Positions 61,376-64,000 of a DNA stretch of 64,000 nt are shown here, one piece after another. The notes below the pieces were generated by a model. That model saw only the letters and a program-made list of their open reading frames with translations. It had not been told where the DNA came from and made no database searches. A program made the position numbers and the translations under genes. This stretch comes from Sphingobacterium lumbrici (lineage in GTDB: Bacteria > Bacteroidota > Bacteroidia > Sphingobacteriales > Sphingobacteriaceae), in assembly GCF_006476045.1 (NCBI RefSeq), contig NZ_SRZY01000032.1:1-64000 (forward strand), written 5' to 3'. The first letter of the stretch is position 1. Each line of letters opens with the position of its first letter.

Positions 61376-61414
61376 GTATCTTACTTAGATATATTACCTG
61401 TTCAATAAGCTTTG

Positions 61415-62506
61415 TTACTTCATTAAAAAACCACCACCTATCAAATCATTGCCTTCATAGAAAACAGCAGATTGACCTGGTGCAATCCCTTTTACATTAT
61501 GGGGGAAATCAACCCGCATAATATTTCCTTGCTGAGTGAGAACAGATTGTGCCCCCGCATCTTTATAACGAATTTTTGTGATCGCATTCATTGGTTCTTC
61601 CAAAGAAGCGTATTTAATTAGATTAATATCCCGTACCAAGGCCTCTGCTTTCTCCAATTCGTGCTCCTCGCCTACCACTACTGAGTTGCTTTCCGGTAAA
61701 ATTTCGATAACATACATAGGCTTGCCAAATGCGACACCTAATCCCTTACGCTGTCCTATCGTAAAATAGGGATAGCCTATATGCTGCCCTACTACTGTGC
61801 CATCAGAAAGAATAAAATTGCCCGGCCCTATCTCTTGATCCAATGAGGGTTTCTTGTGTCTTAAAAAAGCTCTATAATCGTTCTCAGGCACAAAACAAAT
61901 CTCATAGCTCTCCGATTTATTCGCGAGCTCTTGTTGTCCCATTTCCAATGCCATCTGGCGAATTTCCTTTTTCGTAAAGTTTCCCAATGGAAACTGCGTC
62001 CGTGCTAAGTTTTCCTGAGAAACTCCCCACAATACATAGGATTGATCCTTATTCTCGTCACGTCCTTTGGAAATTACATACCGTCCGTTATCATGTATGC
62101 GAATATTCGCATAATGTCCGGTGGCTATAAATTCACAATCCAACTTGTCGGCTCGTTTCATCAGCGCAGACCATTTGATGTGTGTATTACACAATACACA
62201 AGGGTTAGGAGTACGTCCGGCGATATATTCGTCCACAAAATTATCGATTACAAAATCACCAAACTCGTCTCTTATATCTAAAATATAATGTGGAAATCCA
62301 TAGCCTACAGCTAAAGCTCTTGCATCATTAATACTATCCAGACTACAGCACCCCGTCTCCTTTGAAGAACCACCCGAACTTGCATAATCCCAAGTTTTCA
62401 TGGTAATTCCGATGACTTCATATCCCTGCTCATGTAACATCACGGCCGCCACAGAACTATCCACCCCTCCACTCATTGCGACCAATACTCTACCCTTTTT
62501 ACTCAT
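61415..62506 (-). CDS. mnmA: tRNA-specific 2-thiouridylase
   Basis: A 363-residue enzyme that thiolates U34 of tRNA-Glu, -Gln and -Lys using sulfur from a cysteine desulfurase. It has the PP-loop ATP motif AMSGGVDSSVAA (10-21), the catalytic cysteine pair in NPCVLCNTHIKW (about 105) and YEICFVPENDY (about 202), and the IGQRKGLGVAFGKP block. Its sulfur source could be either desulfurase in this window. Divergent from the tRNA-Phe pair. Confidence 0.96.
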   Translation of the reverse strand: MSKKGRVLVAMSGGVDSSVAAVMLHEQGYEVIGITMKTWDYASSGGSSKETGCCSLDSINDARALAVGYGFPHYILDIRDEFGDFVIDNFVDEYIAGRTPNPCVLCNTHIKWSALMKRADKLDCEFIATGHYANIRIHDNGRYVISKGRDENKDQSYVLWGVSQENLARTQFPLGNFTKKEIRQMALEMGQQELANKSESYEICFVPENDYRAFLRHKKPSLDQEIGPGNFILSDGTVVGQHIGYPYFTIGQRKGLGVAFGKPMYVIEILPESNSVVVGEEHELEKAEALVRDINLIKYASLEEPMNAITKIRYKDAGAQSVLTQQGNIMRVDFPHNVKGIAPGQSAVFYEGNDLIGGGFLMK

Positions 62507-62650
62507 AACAATTCAATAAAGTGCAAAGATACCCTAAATTCGTGGATTCGAGTGTTTATTTGATGTAATTTTATCTTAATCAGAATCAAGGCATTGGGTT
62601 TTCTCCCGAAAATATTTACCTTAAAAGTTTTAGAATTAAAAAAAAGAAAC

Positions 62651-62658
62651 TACATTTG
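62651..62658 (+). promoter_or_regulatory. Candidate -7 element of the tRNA-Phe pair
   Basis: TACATTTG matches TAnnTTTG with TTTTAG at 62628-62633 as the -33 part (17 bp between). It lies 32 bp before the first tRNA. Confidence 0.5.
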
Positions 62659-62690
62659 CATCGCAACAACGGTAAAAAGTTAAGCAAAAA

Positions 62691-62766
62691 GGTGCCATAG
62701 CTCAGTTGGTAGAGCAAAGGACTGAAAATCCTTGTGTCGCTGGTTCGAATCCAGCTGGCACCACCA
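62691..62766 (+). tRNA. tRNA-Phe(GAA), copy 1, with encoded CCA
   Basis: Full cloverleaf: acceptor GGTGCCA/TGGCACC, D arm GCTC...GAGC, anticodon stem AAGGA/TCCTT with loop CTGAAAA (anticodon GAA), T arm GCTGG/CCAGC with TTCGAAT. The discriminator A at 62763 is followed by an encoded CCA (62764-62766). Confidence 0.97.
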
Positions 62767-62804
62767 AAAAATCTGAAAGTAACAGATTCAAATCAAAAAC
62801 TTGA

Positions 62805-62877
62805 GGTGCCATAGCTCAGTTGGTAGAGCAAAGGACTGAAAATCCTTGTGTCGCTGGTTCGAATCCAGCTGGCACCA
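62805..62877 (+). tRNA. tRNA-Phe(GAA), copy 2, no encoded CCA
   Basis: Identical to copy 1 over its 73 bases, 114 bp downstream. Here the discriminator is followed by CGC instead of CCA, so its 3' end must be added by a CCA-adding enzyme. The 38-bp spacer is AT-rich and both copies probably share one promoter. Confidence 0.97.
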
Positions 62878-62980
62878 CGCTAAAACCGCTTTAAATAGTG
62901 TTACGAAGGTAGAAATTGTATTTTACTGACGCACTTTTTGAAGCGGTTTATTTTTTTCTCGAATTTTATGATAAAAGCAT

Positions 62981-63931
62981 CTAAATTTTAGCCATATTCC
63001 GAACAACGATCTTTCCTTCAAAATAGCTTTTTAGCATGGCCCCGTCTCCATGTACAGTCCATATCTCTCTCGGATCAGACGCTTCAATACATTGAAGCAA
63101 ATCGTTCCAATCCACATGATCTGAGATGTAAAGAGACAAATCGTTATTGTGTTGTAACCTTTTCCAACCGGAAGCAAAAACCCGTATAACATTCTTCGCC
63201 CGGAAGTAACTGTTAAAAGTCAATGGCGGCACCAAATATATCTTGTTTACACCGTCCTTCATCACTTTACGGTTATAGATCTCATATTTTAGTGGCACGA
63301 AACCGAAGGTATCGTAGATGCGATGAATCGGAGCAATGTTGTGATGTACATATATTACCTTTTCAGGGCAATACACGTTTAAGAGGTAAGTTAGCCTTTG
63401 CGCCTTACCGAGAGAATAACATCCCAACATCATGTTATGATTTGTCGTAGCCAGCTTAGAGATTTCTTCTACCTGATCCGGATGCGAAATATCTGGGTTA
63501 GCAAAAGTTGTTTCTGTTATGAGTACATCAGCCTTTACAAAAACGAGGGGTTCACATGTAGCATCGTCCTGCAGCTTATAATCTCCCGTGTATAGATATC
63601 TTGTCCCCTTGTACTCCATGAGTATTTGCGCCGAACCCAAAATATGGCCGGCAGGAAAAAAAGTAATCTTCACATCAGCCAAAAAGAAAGGTTCGTTATA
63701 CGCGATCACCTTATAAGAGCCCGGGTCTTGCCTTGTAAAACGGTGCTGCATAAAGATTGTGGTGGTATTCGTCGCTAGAATACGGCGATGTCCGGGTCTA
63801 GCATGATCGCCATGCGCATGTGAAATTAATGCAGTATCCACAGGCATTAGAGGGTCAATGTAGAAATCACCATACACGCAGTAATAACCTTTTGCCGTTT
63901 CCACCAAAAAATCAGTAATAATTTCAGCCAT
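62981..63931 (-). CDS. Ligase-associated metallo-beta-lactamase-fold DNA exonuclease
   Basis: A 316-residue beta-CASP-like MBL nuclease of the ligase-associated exonuclease family, part of a DNA repair set with an ATP-dependent ligase and helicase in other genomes. Zinc motifs are SHAHGDHARPGH (HxHxDH, about 37-48), PAGHILGSAQ and YTGDYKL. The opening block KGYYCVYGDFYIDPLMPVD is family-typical. The ligase gene is not downstream, where the tRNAs lie; an upstream gene overlaps its start by one base (TAATG), so it is the second gene of an operon entering from the right. Confidence 0.9.
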   Translation of the reverse strand: MAEIITDFLVETAKGYYCVYGDFYIDPLMPVDTALISHAHGDHARPGHRRILATNTTTIFMQHRFTRQDPGSYKVIAYNEPFFLADVKITFFPAGHILGSAQILMEYKGTRYLYTGDYKLQDDATCEPLVFVKADVLITETTFANPDISHPDQVEEISKLATTNHNMMLGCYSLGKAQRLTYLLNVYCPEKVIYVHHNIAPIHRIYDTFGFVPLKYEIYNRKVMKDGVNKIYLVPPLTFNSYFRAKNVIRVFASGWKRLQHNNDLSLYISDHVDWNDLLQCIEASDPREIWTVHGDGAMLKSYFEGKIVVRNMAKI

Positions 63932-64000
63932 TATTTTCCCAATAACTTATGGTGAATAGCCAATACCTGTGGCAACAAAGGGGTAATTTCATCATTAACG
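63931..64000 (-). CDS. C-terminal end of an unidentified gene (runs off the window)
   Basis: The last 22 codons of a minus-strand gene read VNDEITPLLPQVLAIHHKLLGK and then TAA, overlapping the exonuclease ATG by one base. Too short to identify. The overlap implies translational coupling with the exonuclease. Confidence 0.6.
   Translation of the reverse strand, partial: VNDEITPLLPQVLAIHHKLLGK

Overview
The window looks like a chromosomal segment of a Bacteroidota bacterium, most likely a Sphingobacteriaceae member (Sphingobacterium/Pedobacter-like). This is inferred from the low-to-medium GC content, near absence of Shine-Dalgarno sequences, repeated TAnnTTTG -7 promoter elements just upstream of starts, family content (FabV, Bacteroidota-type PurM, DUF3467, GNAT-nitrilase fusion, ligase-associated exonuclease, IntDOT-type integrase) and REP-like palindromes with a CCGG core. 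No species call is made.

Layout. 1-3250 is the edge of a mobile region: the end of a probable IS3-family element has cut a DUF1016/YhcG nuclease gene, followed by a CTnDOT-type tyrosine recombinase and a 1-kb gene-free stretch with nested inverted repeats. 3271-43501 is mostly core genome: cysteine desulfurase plus A-type Fe-S carrier, GNAT-nitrilase fusion, secreted glycosidases (GH2, GH125, GH29), M42 peptidase, lgt, aroQ, murI, sufE-sufS, acyl-ACP desaturase, type II NADH dehydrogenase, PolX, fabV, dps, an RluA-type pseudouridine synthase, small SRPBCC/DoxX/DUF1697 proteins, lon, rnhA, purM, a RimB-like protease with rimK, the thrS-infC-rpmI-rplT operon and rlmF.

43502-48729 is an accessory island between rlmF and glmM. 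It holds a fibronectin-III-like fragment, a 336-bp array of sixteen 21-bp units, an IS66 transposase remnant, a secreted unknown protein, a free-standing C39 peptidase-domain protein, three tandem near-identical secreted paralogues with conserved ends and a variable middle, the N-terminus of a glycosyltransferase and a DUF1016 remnant. The co-directional block 45201-48382 looks like a rearranged peptide maturation/export locus, and it is the best candidate for something undescribed.

48730-64000 returns to core genes: glmM, a PAP2 phosphatase, a ZIP transporter, a MarR regulator divergent from feoA-feoB plus a tiny Cys-rich Feo protein, dinB, aguB-aguA (agmatine to putrescine), a phosphate-selective porin, lpxB, mnmA, two tandem tRNA-Phe genes and a ligase-associated exonuclease. 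Strong hairpin terminators separate most convergent genes and are listed individually.
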